DNA of 64,000 nt from Hymenobacter armeniacus (GCF_014699055.1 NZ_JACXAC010000002.1:310001-374000), one strand, 5' to 3'. Positions 7,644 to 16,619 are shown, counted from the stretch's first letter. Notes: a model not told the origin generated them from the sequence alone. Numbers and translations: made by a program.

Positions 7644-9119
7644 CTATTCCCGCACGAGCTTCAGCTGCGCGTGTTGGGCGCCTTGGTTGAGGCGCAGCAC
7701 GTACACGCCGGTGGCCAGCGGTCCAAGCTCGGCCAGCGGCAGCTCGGTGCTGCCCGCGAGCAAGCTGAGGGTGCGGCTGAGCACGAGGCGGCCCAGGGCA
7801 TCGTGCACGATGAGCGCGGCCGGGCCCGCCGAAGCCGTGCGCAGGGTGAGGGTGAGGGTGGTGCCCCCCGGGCCGAAGGGCTGCGGCCAGGCTTCGGCGG
7901 ACAGGCCCAGCGGTGCGGCCACGCGCACCTGGCGCACCGGCGAGTAGCTGGCCGTGCCATCCTTGTCCACTTGGCGCAGGCGGTAATACACGGGGTCGGC
8001 GGCGTAGCGGGCAATGGCCTTGTCGGTGAATTGATAGTCAACGGGCTGCGTGGTGCTGCCGTGCCCGGCCACGGTGCCGATGCGGCGGAAAGCGCGGCCG
8101 TCGGCGCTGGCTTCCACCTCAAAATGGTCGTTGTTTTTCTCCGAGGCCGTGGTCCAGCGCAGCAGTGCGTCGTCGCCCAGCGGCTCGGCCGTGAAGCGCG
8201 CCAACTCCACGGGCAGCGGGGCCGAAACGTTGCTGACGGTGAAGGCGCCGAACTCCGTAACGTCGGCCGCAAAGCTGCGGGTGGCGGCGCTGCCGGGCGC
8301 GCCCTCTTTGCTCCAAGGCCCGGCCGCCGAGGCTGCCCGCCAGAGCTGGGCACTGGTACCGGGCACGAAGCCGTTGTCGTCGTCGGGCAGCCAGCTAAAC
8401 GAGGCCGTGACGGCCGCCGTTGGCGTGCCGGTGGCGGCCACGGTCCACACCCGGTCAATGCCTTTGTTGGTGCCGGCCAGGTTCTGGCCAAAGCTCAGCC
8501 CGGCCGTTTGCAGGCCGGCGGTGCGCGTGACGGTGACGGTGCCCAGGCTCTGGCCGTTGGGGGTGAGGGTGACGCCGTTGGAAAAGGCCACGGGCGCGGT
8601 GCCGCTCACGGCGGCGCGCACGGCCCGCAGGTTGCCCTGCACGTAGCGGCCCGTTTGCTCGCCCAGCAGGGTGGCGCCGTCGGGCAGGGTGAGGGTGGCG
8701 GCCGGGGCGGTGCGCAGCAGGCCGGCGGTGAGGGCGAGTTGGCCGGTCACGCTCAGGTCGGCGGGCAGCAGGAGGCGGTTGGCGCCCGCGGCGCCGGTGT
8801 TGGCCACTTCGAGGTTGGCCAGCGCGGTGCCGGCCGGCGAGGTCAGGGTCTGGTCTTGGGCGCCGCTGAAGCGAAGCAGGCCCGCGCCGCTCAGGCTGGC
8901 CGCCGGGGCGGTGTTGGTGAAGTCGCCGGTGAGCTGCACGGTGCCGTCGTTGGCGAGGGCGCTGCCGGCTTTGTGCAGCAGGCCGCCGCTCACGTAGAGC
9001 GTGGCGCCCGACTGCACCGTGAGGGTGGCCCCGTCGTTGGTGAGGGTTTGGGCATTGCCAGCGGCAGAAACCAGCAGCAATGTTGCCAAGAGTGCGAGGG
9101 AAGCGAAGTTCTGCGTCAT
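7644..9119 (-). CDS. Secreted protein with T9SS type A sorting domain
   Basis: 491 residues. The signal peptide ends near AGNAQ and is followed by strand-rich repeats (TLTNDGATLTVQSGATLYVS) shared with the partial gene at 1-268. A region near 300-390 resembles a fibronectin-like fold (PLPVELARFTAEPLGDDALL, EKNNDHFEVEASADG, YYRLRQVDKDG), standard in Hymenobacter T9SS cargo just before the sorting domain. The C-terminal 80 residues (EAWPQPFGPGGTTLTLTL to GVYVLRLNQG) fit a type A sorting domain. Expected route is Sec export then T9SS to the surface or outside. Cargo function unknown. Confidence 0.85.
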   Translation of the reverse strand: MTQNFASLALLATLLLVSAAGNAQTLTNDGATLTVQSGATLYVSGGLLHKAGSALANDGTVQLTGDFTNTAPAASLSGAGLLRFSGAQDQTLTSPAGTALANLEVANTGAAGANRLLLPADLSVTGQLALTAGLLRTAPAATLTLPDGATLLGEQTGRYVQGNLRAVRAAVSGTAPVAFSNGVTLTPNGQSLGTVTVTRTAGLQTAGLSFGQNLAGTNKGIDRVWTVAATGTPTAAVTASFSWLPDDDNGFVPGTSAQLWRAASAAGPWSKEGAPGSAATRSFAADVTEFGAFTVSNVSAPLPVELARFTAEPLGDDALLRWTTASEKNNDHFEVEASADGRAFRRIGTVAGHGSTTQPVDYQFTDKAIARYAADPVYYRLRQVDKDGTASYSPVRQVRVAAPLGLSAEAWPQPFGPGGTTLTLTLRTASAGPAALIVHDALGRLVLSRTLSLLAGSTELPLAELGPLATGVYVLRLNQGAQHAQLKLVRE

Positions 9120-9157
9120 GACCTTAAAAAAACAATCGTGGAAAAGCGACGGCCAGG

Positions 9158-9421
9158 CTACTGCAAACGCCAGCCACCCGCCACATAAATAAAATTGCGA
9201 AAGCCACTAGTGGCCAGTGTGACGATGCCATAAGCGTACGCCACCGAAATGTTTTGTGGGTCGAGATTGCCCAGAATCAGCACCGTGTCCTCAGGCCACC
9301 CAATGGCGTGGGGGGCCGTGGTGCCAATGCCCACGCCCCCGGTTTGGGCTTGGGCCGCAGCGGGCGTGCCCAGCGCCAAGACCGCGGCCAAAAAAGAAAG
9401 AAAAGCGTGCGAACGTATCAT
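9158..9421 (-). CDS. Miniature fibre-type secreted protein (87 aa)
   Basis: 87 residues. A signal peptide (MIRSHAFLSFLAAVLALGTP, cleavage near AQAQ) is followed at once by GGVGIGTTAPHAIG, the N-terminal hallmark of its neighbours. The rest is the C-terminal module ILGNLDPQNISVAYAYGIVT to YVAGGWRLQ, matching the end of the 765-residue protein at 314-2611. It is that protein's two ends joined without the repeat stalk. It follows the 9456-10451 gene by 34 bases and is probably co-transcribed. It could be a deletion derivative or a real small capping subunit; the clean frame favours a working gene. Confidence 0.65.
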   Translation of the reverse strand: MIRSHAFLSFLAAVLALGTPAAAQAQTGGVGIGTTAPHAIGWPEDTVLILGNLDPQNISVAYAYGIVTLATSGFRNFIYVAGGWRLQ

Positions 9422-9455
9422 GTCGAAAAGCAGAAAAAGGTTGGGGCCCTCCGCC

Positions 9456-10451
9456 CTAGCGGATGCGGGCACAGTTGCAGTAAATCATCACCGCGCGGTT
9501 GCTGCCCGACGTGTTAGTGAACCGCAGCATCCAGCCGGTGGTAGGCGAGGCGGGGTCGGGGCCCGAGTAGTTGAGCACAATGTCCCGCTGGGCTCTATTG
9601 TAGTCGCGGTGGCCGCCGCCGCCGCTCAGCACCTGGGTGCCAGCAGGGCATGTAATGCGCCATTCGCCGTGGGTATTGCCTCGCACCGAAGCGGTGTTGT
9701 TCACTGTAATGAAGCCTACGCCCACGCTACCGGCCACATCCAAGTTATTGCTTACGGTCGCGTCGCCGACCACGCGCAGGTTCTTGGACACGCGCAGGTT
9801 GTTGCCCACGGTCGCATTGTTAGCCAGGGTCGCGTCGCCGGTCACATTTAGGGTAGTAGCCACGCGTAGGTTGTTGGCCAAAGCCACGTTGCCGTTGGAA
9901 GCAATCTGCACGGCATCGGTCATGATGCCCGCGTTTGTGGTGCGCAAGGTCAGGCCAATGCTGGTGGTGCTGGTCATGTTGGGCACGCGGGCCTGCAGGT
10001 AGGCCGTGCCGCTGGTGCCGTTGTAGGGAGCCAAGAAAATGTGACCGGGCAGGTACAGGTTTTGGCTGGTGCCGTTGTTAGGATTGGCCACCAAATAGGT
10101 GTCGCCGTTGGCAACGTCGAGGCTGCCCCGTGGGGTGCTGGTGCCGAGGCCCACCTTGCCGCCCGGCTGAATGAAGAGGCTGGCATTGGCGCTCCCGGTT
10201 TCGGCCAAGTTCAAGCCGTTATTAAGTAGATTGACGTGGAAGCGGGGCGCGCCGGCGGTGTTGCGTAGCGAAAGCAGTTCGCTGTTTGTGCCCGTGCCCT
10301 GCACGGTCAGGGGCCGGTCGGGCGTGGTCGTGTTGATGCCCACGTTCTGGGCCTGGGCGGCCGTGGCCAGGCCCAGCGCGGCGACCAAGAATCTGGCCCG
10401 GCGGATGGTAGCGTGGGGCAGCCCGGCAAGTAGGATTAGCGGTGTTTTCAT
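9456..10451 (-). CDS. Secreted fibre-like protein
   Basis: 331 residues. The signal sequence (FLVAALGLATAAQAQ) is followed by NVGINTTTPDRPLTVQG and GTNSELLSLRNT, closely parallel to the start of the 314-2611 protein. Residues about 190-250 hold short repeats of the type NNLRVxxxLNVTGDATLANN, as in phage tail-fibre stalks. The C-terminus (GEWRITCPAGTQVLSGGGGH, then MIYCNCARIR) contains cysteines and differs from the paralogues. Start at 10451 is the first ATG giving a complete signal peptide. It is divergent from the LytTR regulator gene across a 200-base gap holding a direct repeat. Function unknown, probably surface structural. Confidence 0.75.
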   Translation of the reverse strand: MKTPLILLAGLPHATIRRARFLVAALGLATAAQAQNVGINTTTPDRPLTVQGTGTNSELLSLRNTAGAPRFHVNLLNNGLNLAETGSANASLFIQPGGKVGLGTSTPRGSLDVANGDTYLVANPNNGTSQNLYLPGHIFLAPYNGTSGTAYLQARVPNMTSTTSIGLTLRTTNAGIMTDAVQIASNGNVALANNLRVATTLNVTGDATLANNATVGNNLRVSKNLRVVGDATVSNNLDVAGSVGVGFITVNNTASVRGNTHGEWRITCPAGTQVLSGGGGHRDYNRAQRDIVLNYSGPDPASPTTGWMLRFTNTSGSNRAVMIYCNCARIR

Positions 10452-10562
10452 ACAGTATGCAGAAAGGTGGAGTCAAGGGTTTGAGCCGGTAGCCAGTAGG
10501 GTTCGGTCATCCAAAGCTCCCCTAGCGGCCGGCCCCTGCCAATAAAAAGTAGCAGACGCCCT

Positions 10563-10598
10563 CCCGTGGTATGCGAACGGCCGGCCCGTGGTATGTGA
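10563..10598 (+). promoter_or_regulatory. LytTR-type direct repeat upstream of the LytTR gene
   Basis: CCCGTGGTATGcGA (10563-10576) and CCCGTGGTATGtGA (10585-10598) match in 13 of 14 positions, with start points 22 bp apart. LytTR-family regulators usually bind two imperfect direct repeats about two helical turns apart. The repeat is 54 bases before the LytTR gene start and just upstream of a weak -7 candidate TAACTTTC (10614-10621). Autoregulation, or control of the divergent gene at 10451, is inferred. Confidence 0.65.
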
Positions 10599-10651
10599 GC
10601 CGGGGCGCGTGCTTAACTTTCGGAGCCTGCCCGTTGCGGGCCGCCCGCCGG

Positions 10652-11413
10652 ATGCCTGCTCCCCTCCAACTCCTCATCATCGAAGACGAAGCCGTGCTGG
10701 CCCTCGACCTGCGCGCCACCCTGCAAGCCGAAGGCTACGGCGTGGTGGGCATCGCGGCGAGTGGCCCGCGGGCGCTGGAGCTCTTCGCCCAGCACCCCGT
10801 CGACGGCGTGCTCTGCGACATCCACCTGCAAGGCCCCTGGGACGGCATCGAAACCGCCCGGCGCCTGCTGGCCGTGCGCCCCGTGCCGCTCATCTACCTC
10901 ACCGCCCTGGCCGACCAGCCCACCCTCGACGCGGCCCTGACAACCGCGCCGGCGGCGTATTTGCCCAAGCCCGTGTCGGCGGCCAGCCTGCGGGCGGCCC
11001 TGGCGCTGGCCTTGCACGCCATTGCCCGGCCCGCGGCGCCTGCCCCGCCCGAGCCGGCCGCCAGCGCCGACGCCCTCACCCGCGACACCATCCTGCAGCT
11101 CGAAGGCCACGTGTTCATCAAGGACAATAATCAGTTCGTGCGCATTCCGCTGGCCGATATCCTGTTGCTGGAGGCCGACAACACCTACACCACCCTCGTC
11201 ACGCCCACCCGCAAATACGCCCTGCGCCTGACCCTGGGCGCCGTGCTGGAGCGGCTGCACTTTGCCCAACTCGTGCGGGTGCACCGCTCGTTTGCGGTCA
11301 ACATCCAGCGCGTGGAGAGCTTTTCCGATACCGAAGCCACCGTGGCCGGCCAGGCCGTGCCGCTGGGCCGGCAGTACCGCGAGGCGTTTTTGAAGCAGTT
11401 TCAGTTTCGGTAG
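10652..11413 (+). CDS. LytTR-family response regulator
   Basis: 253 residues. The receiver domain carries IIEDE and phospho-acceptor D56 in GVLCDIHLQG, with a lysine in YLPKPVSAA. A linker rich in Ala/Pro (about 125-145) leads to a LytTR DNA-binding domain at about 150-250 (FIKDNNQFVRIPLADILLLE, then LVRVHRSFAVNIQRVESF). The ATG at 10652 is chosen because the receiver begins there; the upstream in-frame ATG would run through the direct repeat. The kinase gene at 11586 follows on the same strand after 172 bases and is the likely partner. Confidence 0.92.
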   Translation: MPAPLQLLIIEDEAVLALDLRATLQAEGYGVVGIAASGPRALELFAQHPVDGVLCDIHLQGPWDGIETARRLLAVRPVPLIYLTALADQPTLDAALTTAPAAYLPKPVSAASLRAALALALHAIARPAAPAPPEPAASADALTRDTILQLEGHVFIKDNNQFVRIPLADILLLEADNTYTTLVTPTRKYALRLTLGAVLERLHFAQLVRVHRSFAVNIQRVESFSDTEATVAGQAVPLGRQYREAFLKQFQFR

Positions 11414-11509
11414 GGCCGGGCTGGCGGCGGTGGCTTACCAAATGGCGTCGTTCACTGGCCGGGCCGGGGCGTTGGCACCATTTCTGGCCACCTGAATTAT
11501 GAGGGCCTG

Positions 11510-11517
11510 TACTTTCG
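11510..11517 (+). promoter_or_regulatory. Weak -7-like element before the TPR kinase gene
   Basis: TACTTTCG resembles TAnnTTTG with changes in the last positions and lies about 70 nt before the chosen start at 11586. It suggests that the upstream in-frame ATG at 11499 is not used. Confidence 0.3.
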
Positions 11518-11585
11518 TTGCGGGGTGGCTTTTGCCGGCCCCGAGGCGGCCCAATGGTTCGGCGCCGCTGTATTTTCCCGTGGCC

Positions 11586-13400
11586 ATGCTTCGCCGGTTG
11601 TTGCTCGTCCTTGCCTTGTTTACCCGCCTGCCGGTGGCCGGGCAGGGGCTGCCCGCGCCCACCGACACGGCCCAGGTGCGCGCCCGGCTGGGCGAGGGTT
11701 GGCGGCTGCTGGCGCGCAACAACGACTCGGCGCTGGCCCTGAACCGGCAGCTGCTGCGCGCCAGCCAGCGGCTGCATTTCCCCTACGGCGTGGCCCAGAG
11801 CTGCCTGCAACTGGGCACGGCCCTGCGCAACGCCAGCGAGTTCGATTCCAGTTTCTACTACGCCCGGCGGGCCCAGGCCTTGTTCGAGGCCCAGCACCGG
11901 GCCGACGGCGTGGCCTGGGTGCTCAACCTCAACGCTCAAACCTACAAGCGCATGGGCGACGCCCAGGGAGTGGAGTTGCTCACGCGCAAGGGCCTGGAGC
12001 AGGCCCGGCAGGCCCTGGCGCTGGCCCGCAGCGGCCCGTACCCGGCCGTGATGGTGTCGGCCCTGACGACGCAAGGCATCATTTACCGCGACCTGAACTT
12101 GCCCGACTCGGCCCGCGCCTGCTACCAGGAAGCCATGCGCGTGGAACTGCAGCACCGGCCGGTGCCCTCGTCGCTGGGCGTGGTGTATGCCAACTACGGG
12201 CAGCTGCTGATGGACTACGACCGCAACTACCCGCCGGCCATTGGCTATTTCCGGCGGGCGCTGGTGCAGCACCGCGCCCAGCACAACCGCAACGGCTTGG
12301 AGCATGCCTACCGCCAGCTCAGCTGGGCCTACCGCCTGCAGGGCCGGCACGCCCAAGCCGTGGCCGCTGCCGATACCTGCCTGGCCCTTGGCCGCGCCAT
12401 CGGCGACCCGCACCGGCTCAGCAACTCGCTCGAAGCGGCCTGCTTTGCCTACCGCGACGCCGGCCGCTACCGCGAAGCCACCGACCTGATGGAGGAGCGC
12501 CGCCTCTTGGATAACAACACCAACCGCCTGGAAAAAACCCGGGCCGTGACCCGCATCGAAGCCGCCTACCGGCTCGAAAAGCAGCAGGCCCGCATTGCCA
12601 GCCTGGCCCTGGCCAACGCCCGGAAGCAGAAAGTGCTGCTGGCCCTGGGGGTGGGCCTGTCGGTGCTGGCGGGCCTGCTGGCGTTTGGCGCCTGGCAGTA
12701 CCGGGCCCAGCGGCGGGCCAACGCCCAGCTGCGCGCCACCAACCAAACCGTGGTGGAAAACAACGCCCGCATTCAGGAGCAGGCCGCGCGCCTCACGCTG
12801 CTGCTGCGCGAGCTGCACCACCGCGTGAAAAACAACTTGGCCATCGTGAGCAGCTTGCTCAACCTGCAGTCGGGCAGCCTGGCCGACCCCGTGGCCGCCC
12901 GCGCCGTGCGCGAAGGCCGCCAGCGAGTGGAAGCCATGGGCCTGATTCACCAAGGCCTGTACCAGACCGAGCAGGTGGTGAGCGTCGACATGCGGCCCTA
13001 CCTCGCCACGCTGGTCGAAAACCTGCTGGCGGCTTATGGCTTCGACGAAGACCGGTTCGACTTGGTGCTGGAGCTCGACCTGCCGGCCCTGGACGTGGAC
13101 CGCGCCGTGCCCCTGGGCCTCATCCTGAACGAGCTGGTGACCAACGCCCTCAAACACGCCTACGCCCGGGTGGCGCGCCCGCTGCTGCGCGTGTACCTGG
13201 GCAGCCCCGCCGGCGGCCTGCTCTTGGAAGTGGAAGACAACGGCCCCGGCCGGCCGCCCGGCTACGACACCGGCAATTCCTTCGGCACCCAGCTCATCGG
13301 GGCCCTCAGCCAGCAAATCGGCGGCGAGATGACCATGAGCAACGAGCCCGGCGCTTGCTTCCGGCTGTGGGTGCCGGCCGCCGCGGTGCTGGTAGGGTGA
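11586..13400 (+). CDS. TPR sensor histidine kinase, HisKA_2 class
   Basis: 604 residues. The signal-like N-terminus is MLRRLLLVLALFTRLPVAGQ. TPR-like helical repeats fill about 30-340 (SSFYYARRAQALFEAQH, LEHAYRQLSWAYRLQGRHAQ). A membrane segment (VLLALGVGLSVLAGLLAFGA) and coiled coil follow. The kinase core has the HisKA_2 box ELHHRVKNNLAIVSSLLNLQ with the phospho-acceptor at H411/H412, then a HATPase domain with ELVTNALKHAY and VEDNGPG. This kinase class commonly pairs with LytTR or single-domain regulators, matching the gene just upstream. Signal unknown. Confidence 0.9.
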   Translation: MLRRLLLVLALFTRLPVAGQGLPAPTDTAQVRARLGEGWRLLARNNDSALALNRQLLRASQRLHFPYGVAQSCLQLGTALRNASEFDSSFYYARRAQALFEAQHRADGVAWVLNLNAQTYKRMGDAQGVELLTRKGLEQARQALALARSGPYPAVMVSALTTQGIIYRDLNLPDSARACYQEAMRVELQHRPVPSSLGVVYANYGQLLMDYDRNYPPAIGYFRRALVQHRAQHNRNGLEHAYRQLSWAYRLQGRHAQAVAAADTCLALGRAIGDPHRLSNSLEAACFAYRDAGRYREATDLMEERRLLDNNTNRLEKTRAVTRIEAAYRLEKQQARIASLALANARKQKVLLALGVGLSVLAGLLAFGAWQYRAQRRANAQLRATNQTVVENNARIQEQAARLTLLLRELHHRVKNNLAIVSSLLNLQSGSLADPVAARAVREGRQRVEAMGLIHQGLYQTEQVVSVDMRPYLATLVENLLAAYGFDEDRFDLVLELDLPALDVDRAVPLGLILNELVTNALKHAYARVARPLLRVYLGSPAGGLLLEVEDNGPGRPPGYDTGNSFGTQLIGALSQQIGGEMTMSNEPGACFRLWVPAAAVLVG

Positions 13401-13424
13401 AGGCGCCCCAGTCCGGGGGCGGCG

Positions 13425-14660
13425 CTACTTCCGCGCGTAGTACCGGCTTATCAGCCACGCCGAACCGGCCAGGCCAGCGCCCAGCAGGCACACGCCAGGC
13501 CAGCCGCCGTGCGTCCAGGCCAGCCCGCCGAGCACGGAGCCCAGCGAGCCGCCCGTAAAGTAGCCGGTCATGTACACGGTGTTGAGGCGGCTGCGGGCCT
13601 CGGGCACCAGCGAGAAAATCAGGGATTGGTTGGAGATGTGCGTGGCTTGCACGCCCACGTCGAGCAGGATGACGCCCACCACCAGCCCGGCCACCCAGCC
13701 GCCGCCCAGGCCCAAAATGGCATAGGCCCCCAGCGCCAGCGCAATGCCCAGCCCAATGGTATAGTCCGGCCCGCGGGTGTCGGCCGTTTTACCGGCCAGC
13801 GGGGCGGCTAGGGCTCCAAATGCCCCAATCAGCCCAAAGAAGCCGGCCACGTCGGAGCCGTAGTGGAAGCGGGGGCCTTCGAGGTAAAACGCCAGCGTGG
13901 TCCAGAACACGCTGAAGGCCGCAAACAAAAATGCGCCCACCAGCGTGGCCCGCCGCAGCGCCGGCTGCTCGCGCACCAGCGTGCCCAGGGACTTCATCAG
14001 CGAAGCATACGAGCCCGTGAAGCTGGGCCGGTCCTGGGGCAGCTGCCAAGCCAGCAGGGCCACCAGCAGCACCATCAGCCCGGCCCCGATTTCGAACATG
14101 GCCCGCCAGCCCAGGTGCAGCCCCACGTAGCCACTCACGGTGCGCGAGAGCAAAATGCCGATGAGCAGGCCGCTCATCACGCGGCCCACCACGCGGCCCC
14201 GCTCGGCCTCGGGGGCCAGGTGGGCGGCCATGGGCACCAGCAGCTGCGGCACCGCCGACAGCAGCCCGATGAGCACGCTGGCCGCCGCCAGCAGGGCAAA
14301 CGAGGGCGCAAACGCCGCCGCCGCCATGGCGCCGGCCGCCCCCAGCAGCATGAACAGCATCAGGCGCTTGCGCTCCAGCATGTCGCCCAGCGGCACCACC
14401 AGCAGCATGCCCAGCGTGTAGCCAATCTGGGTGGCAGTGGCCGCCAGGCTGGCCCCGCTGTCGGTTTTGTGAAAGGTGCGGCCGATGGCGGCCAGCAGGG
14501 GTTGGTTGTAGTAGATGTTGGCCACCACCAGGCCGCAGGTCACGGCCATGAGCCACACCAGGGCGTTGCTGAGCGGCGGCGTTTCGGCGGGCGGGGCGGG
14601 GGCCTCCGGGGCCGGCAGGGCCGGAGGGAGGGGTCGGTTTTCGATTGCGGAGTTGGACAT
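13425..14660 (-). CDS. MFS transporter, 12-TM
   Basis: 411 residues with about twelve hydrophobic segments. A Pro/Ala-rich cytoplasmic N-terminus precedes the first helix (ALVWLMAVTCGLVVANIYYN). The loop between TM2 and TM3 reads GDMLERKRLML, a variant of the MFS motif A. YYNQPLLAAIGRTF is typical of Bacteroidota sugar-efflux/drug-type MFS proteins. Start at 14660 (MSNSAIENRP) is the last ATG before the transporter body. It is convergent with the kinase at 11586-13400, with 24 bases between stop codons. Substrate cannot be told. Confidence 0.85.
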   Translation of the reverse strand: MSNSAIENRPLPPALPAPEAPAPPAETPPLSNALVWLMAVTCGLVVANIYYNQPLLAAIGRTFHKTDSGASLAATATQIGYTLGMLLVVPLGDMLERKRLMLFMLLGAAGAMAAAAFAPSFALLAAASVLIGLLSAVPQLLVPMAAHLAPEAERGRVVGRVMSGLLIGILLSRTVSGYVGLHLGWRAMFEIGAGLMVLLVALLAWQLPQDRPSFTGSYASLMKSLGTLVREQPALRRATLVGAFLFAAFSVFWTTLAFYLEGPRFHYGSDVAGFFGLIGAFGALAAPLAGKTADTRGPDYTIGLGIALALGAYAILGLGGGWVAGLVVGVILLDVGVQATHISNQSLIFSLVPEARSRLNTVYMTGYFTGGSLGSVLGGLAWTHGGWPGVCLLGAGLAGSAWLISRYYARK

Positions 14661-14823
14661 GGAAGGAAGGCACGGGCCGGGGCCCGCGAAGGCACAAGAC
14701 TCCTCCAACCGCCCAACGCGCCCGATGGTTGCACCCCACCGCCATTCGACCCCGGCGCCAGCCACCACACCTGCCGGCCCCACGGGCCGGCAACTCCGGT
14801 TGCGCCGCTGCGTTCAACCGGGC

Positions 14824-15342
14824 ATGAGCCGAGGTTTTGTCAAGGAAGACGACGCGCAGACGCCGCCCATCATTCCGCCCCGCGCGGCGCTGCCGCCGGG
14901 CACGCCCAACTACGTCACGCCCCACGGGCTGGAAGCGTTGCGCGCCGAGCTCGCGGCCCTCGAAGCCGAGCGCGCCCAAGCCGAAGCCAACCGCGACAAC
15001 GACACCGACCGCACCCACCAGCTTTCGCTCTACAACGGCCGCATTGCCCTGCTCACCGAGCGCCTGGGCAGCGCCAAAGTGGTGGACCCCGCCGGCCAGC
15101 CGGCCCGGGAAGTGCGCTTTGGGGCCACCGTCACGCTGCGCACCGTGCGCGGCGGCAAGGTGGGGTTCGAGCGCACTTTCACCATCGTGGGCGTTGATGA
15201 AGCCGACATTGCGCTGGGCAAAGTGGCCTTTGTGGCGCCCATTGCCCGGGCCGTGCAGGGCGCCAAGCTGGGGAAACCGGTGACGCTGAAGCTGGGCCCG
15301 CAGGAGGAAGTGGTGGAGGTCACGGCCATCGCCTACGCCTAG
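14824..15342 (+). CDS. GreA/GreB-family elongation factor-like protein
   Basis: 172 residues. A Pro-rich leader is followed by YVTPHGLEALRAELAALEAE and a coiled coil to about residue 80, then the Gre C-terminal FKBP-like domain (VVDPAGQPAREVRFGATVTL, FTIVGVDEADIALGKVAFVA, PIARAVQGAKLGK). Gre proteins bind the RNA polymerase secondary channel and stimulate transcript cleavage through two acidic residues at the coiled-coil tip. The coil here contains a candidate acidic tip (NRDNDTDRT). The coil is somewhat shorter than in GreA, so a Gre-like regulator is as likely as a true cleavage factor. Its TAG stop overlaps the stop of the opposing gene in the palindrome CTAG. Confidence 0.8.
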   Translation: MSRGFVKEDDAQTPPIIPPRAALPPGTPNYVTPHGLEALRAELAALEAERAQAEANRDNDTDRTHQLSLYNGRIALLTERLGSAKVVDPAGQPAREVRFGATVTLRTVRGGKVGFERTFTIVGVDEADIALGKVAFVAPIARAVQGAKLGKPVTLKLGPQEEVVEVTAIAYA

Positions 15343-16619
15343 CGGTTGGCTTCCGAGAGCCAATGAAACTGCCGCTCGGCCAGCTGGAAGTGGCGGCGCT
15401 GGCGCCGCAGGGCAATGAGCACCGAATCGTTGCGCATGCGGCCGCGCAGCACCAAGTGGTTGCTGTCGGGCTGGGCGTAGCGCAGGGTGAAGAGGGGCAG
15501 CGAGTCCGAAGCCATTTTCTTGAAGGCGATGGTGCGGCTGGCCGAATCGATGGTGTAGGCGAAGTAGCCACGGCGGTAGCGCTGCCGCAGCAGGGTGTCG
15601 GGCGAGCCCACGCTCCCCGACGTGTTGGCTTCAAAAACCACGTCCTTCCAGCGCAGGCTGTCGGGCACGTTGGCCTCAAACCGCTCCACCTCAAAGAACC
15701 CAGTGGCGAGCCGGCCTTTGGCCGGGGCGCTGGCCGTGGCACTGCCCTGCGCGTATTGGTAAAGCGGCAACAAGGCAAACAGGCCAATGAATACCGCTTT
15801 GAGGGTGAGTTGGGCCACGCGCCAGCGCCAAGGCAGCGGTGCCGCCTCGGGCGCCGGCGGCGTGGGGCGGTTGAGAATAAAAAAATTGAGCAGCCGCCCG
15901 GCATCGCCCAGCAGCAAAAACACGCTGAGCACGAACAGGTGAATGGAGAAAATCTTCACCGGAATATCGTAGCACAGGTTCAGCATCATCACGTTCAGAA
16001 ACACGCTGGCGGCCACAAAGGCCCCCAGCGTGCTGGTGCGCCGCCACAGCAGCAGCACGCCCGCCGCCACCTCCGCCGCCCCGGAAAACACCTGGTAGGG
16101 CTTGGAATAGCCGATGAAGTACCACGAAAAGCGCATGGGCAGGAAGTCGCCCAGCGGGGTGGCCAGCGCGCTGAGCGTGGGCGGCACCATTTGCAGGGCA
16201 AACAGCTTGAGGATGCCGTAGCCCAGGGCGTTGAGGGCCACGAAGTAGCGCACCAGCACCAGCAGCCAGCGGTAGCCCGTGTCGTAGCTGGGCCGGCGGC
16301 GGTCGAGCAGCACCCACAGGGTGGCGCCCACCACGCCCGCCAAAGCGAAAAAGCACAGCTGCGCGTAGCCGTAGGACGTGTCGCCGCTGCCGTTGAGGGG
16401 CACCAGCACGTCTTTCACGTGGAAGAGGTGGCGGTTGCCCAGGTTCACCAGCCAGCCTTCGGCCGCGCCGTAGGCCCCGGCCACCTCACCCAGGCCCGGC
16501 ACGCTGGCCAGCCAGGTGAGCGGCGAAATGAACAGCAGCAGGTAGATGCACGAGAAGCAGAAGAGCCACTTGCGCCACAGCGGCCAGCGGGAAGCAGAAG
16601 GCGAGAGCGTTGCCTGCAT
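15339..16619 (-). CDS. DoxX-like membrane protein with C-terminal extracytoplasmic domain
   Basis: 426 residues from MQATLSPS. About six to seven membrane segments lie in the first 290 residues (WLFCFSCIYLLLFISPLTWL, then FSGAAEVAAGVLLLW, typical of the DoxX fold). A soluble C-terminal region of about 125 residues follows a last helix (AVFIGLFALLPLYQYAQG). The start at 16619 is preferred over the ATG at 16661 because a -7-like TACTTTAG (16648-16655) with TTG 22 nt further upstream lies between them. It ends head-on against the Gre-like gene. DoxX proteins are linked to respiratory or thiol stress, but no specific role can be assigned. Confidence 0.75.
   Translation of the reverse strand: MQATLSPSASRWPLWRKWLFCFSCIYLLLFISPLTWLASVPGLGEVAGAYGAAEGWLVNLGNRHLFHVKDVLVPLNGSGDTSYGYAQLCFFALAGVVGATLWVLLDRRRPSYDTGYRWLLVLVRYFVALNALGYGILKLFALQMVPPTLSALATPLGDFLPMRFSWYFIGYSKPYQVFSGAAEVAAGVLLLWRRTSTLGAFVAASVFLNVMMLNLCYDIPVKIFSIHLFVLSVFLLLGDAGRLLNFFILNRPTPPAPEAAPLPWRWRVAQLTLKAVFIGLFALLPLYQYAQGSATASAPAKGRLATGFFEVERFEANVPDSLRWKDVVFEANTSGSVGSPDTLLRQRYRRGYFAYTIDSASRTIAFKKMASDSLPLFTLRYAQPDSNHLVLRGRMRNDSVLIALRRQRRHFQLAERQFHWLSEANR

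Noticed and set aside
10571..10651. N-terminal extension of the LytTR regulator
   Set aside because: It would translate the 22-bp direct repeat and the -7 region, and the receiver domain starts properly at 10652.
11577..11588. CCCGTGGCCATG just before the second kinase, resembling the LytTR half-site
   Set aside because: Single copy, spacing differs inside the motif, and it overlaps the start codon; probably chance.
15339..15342. Overlapping stop codons of the Gre-like and DoxX-like genes as a regulatory feature
   Set aside because: CTAG lets two convergent genes share a stop by chance; nothing else supports regulation.
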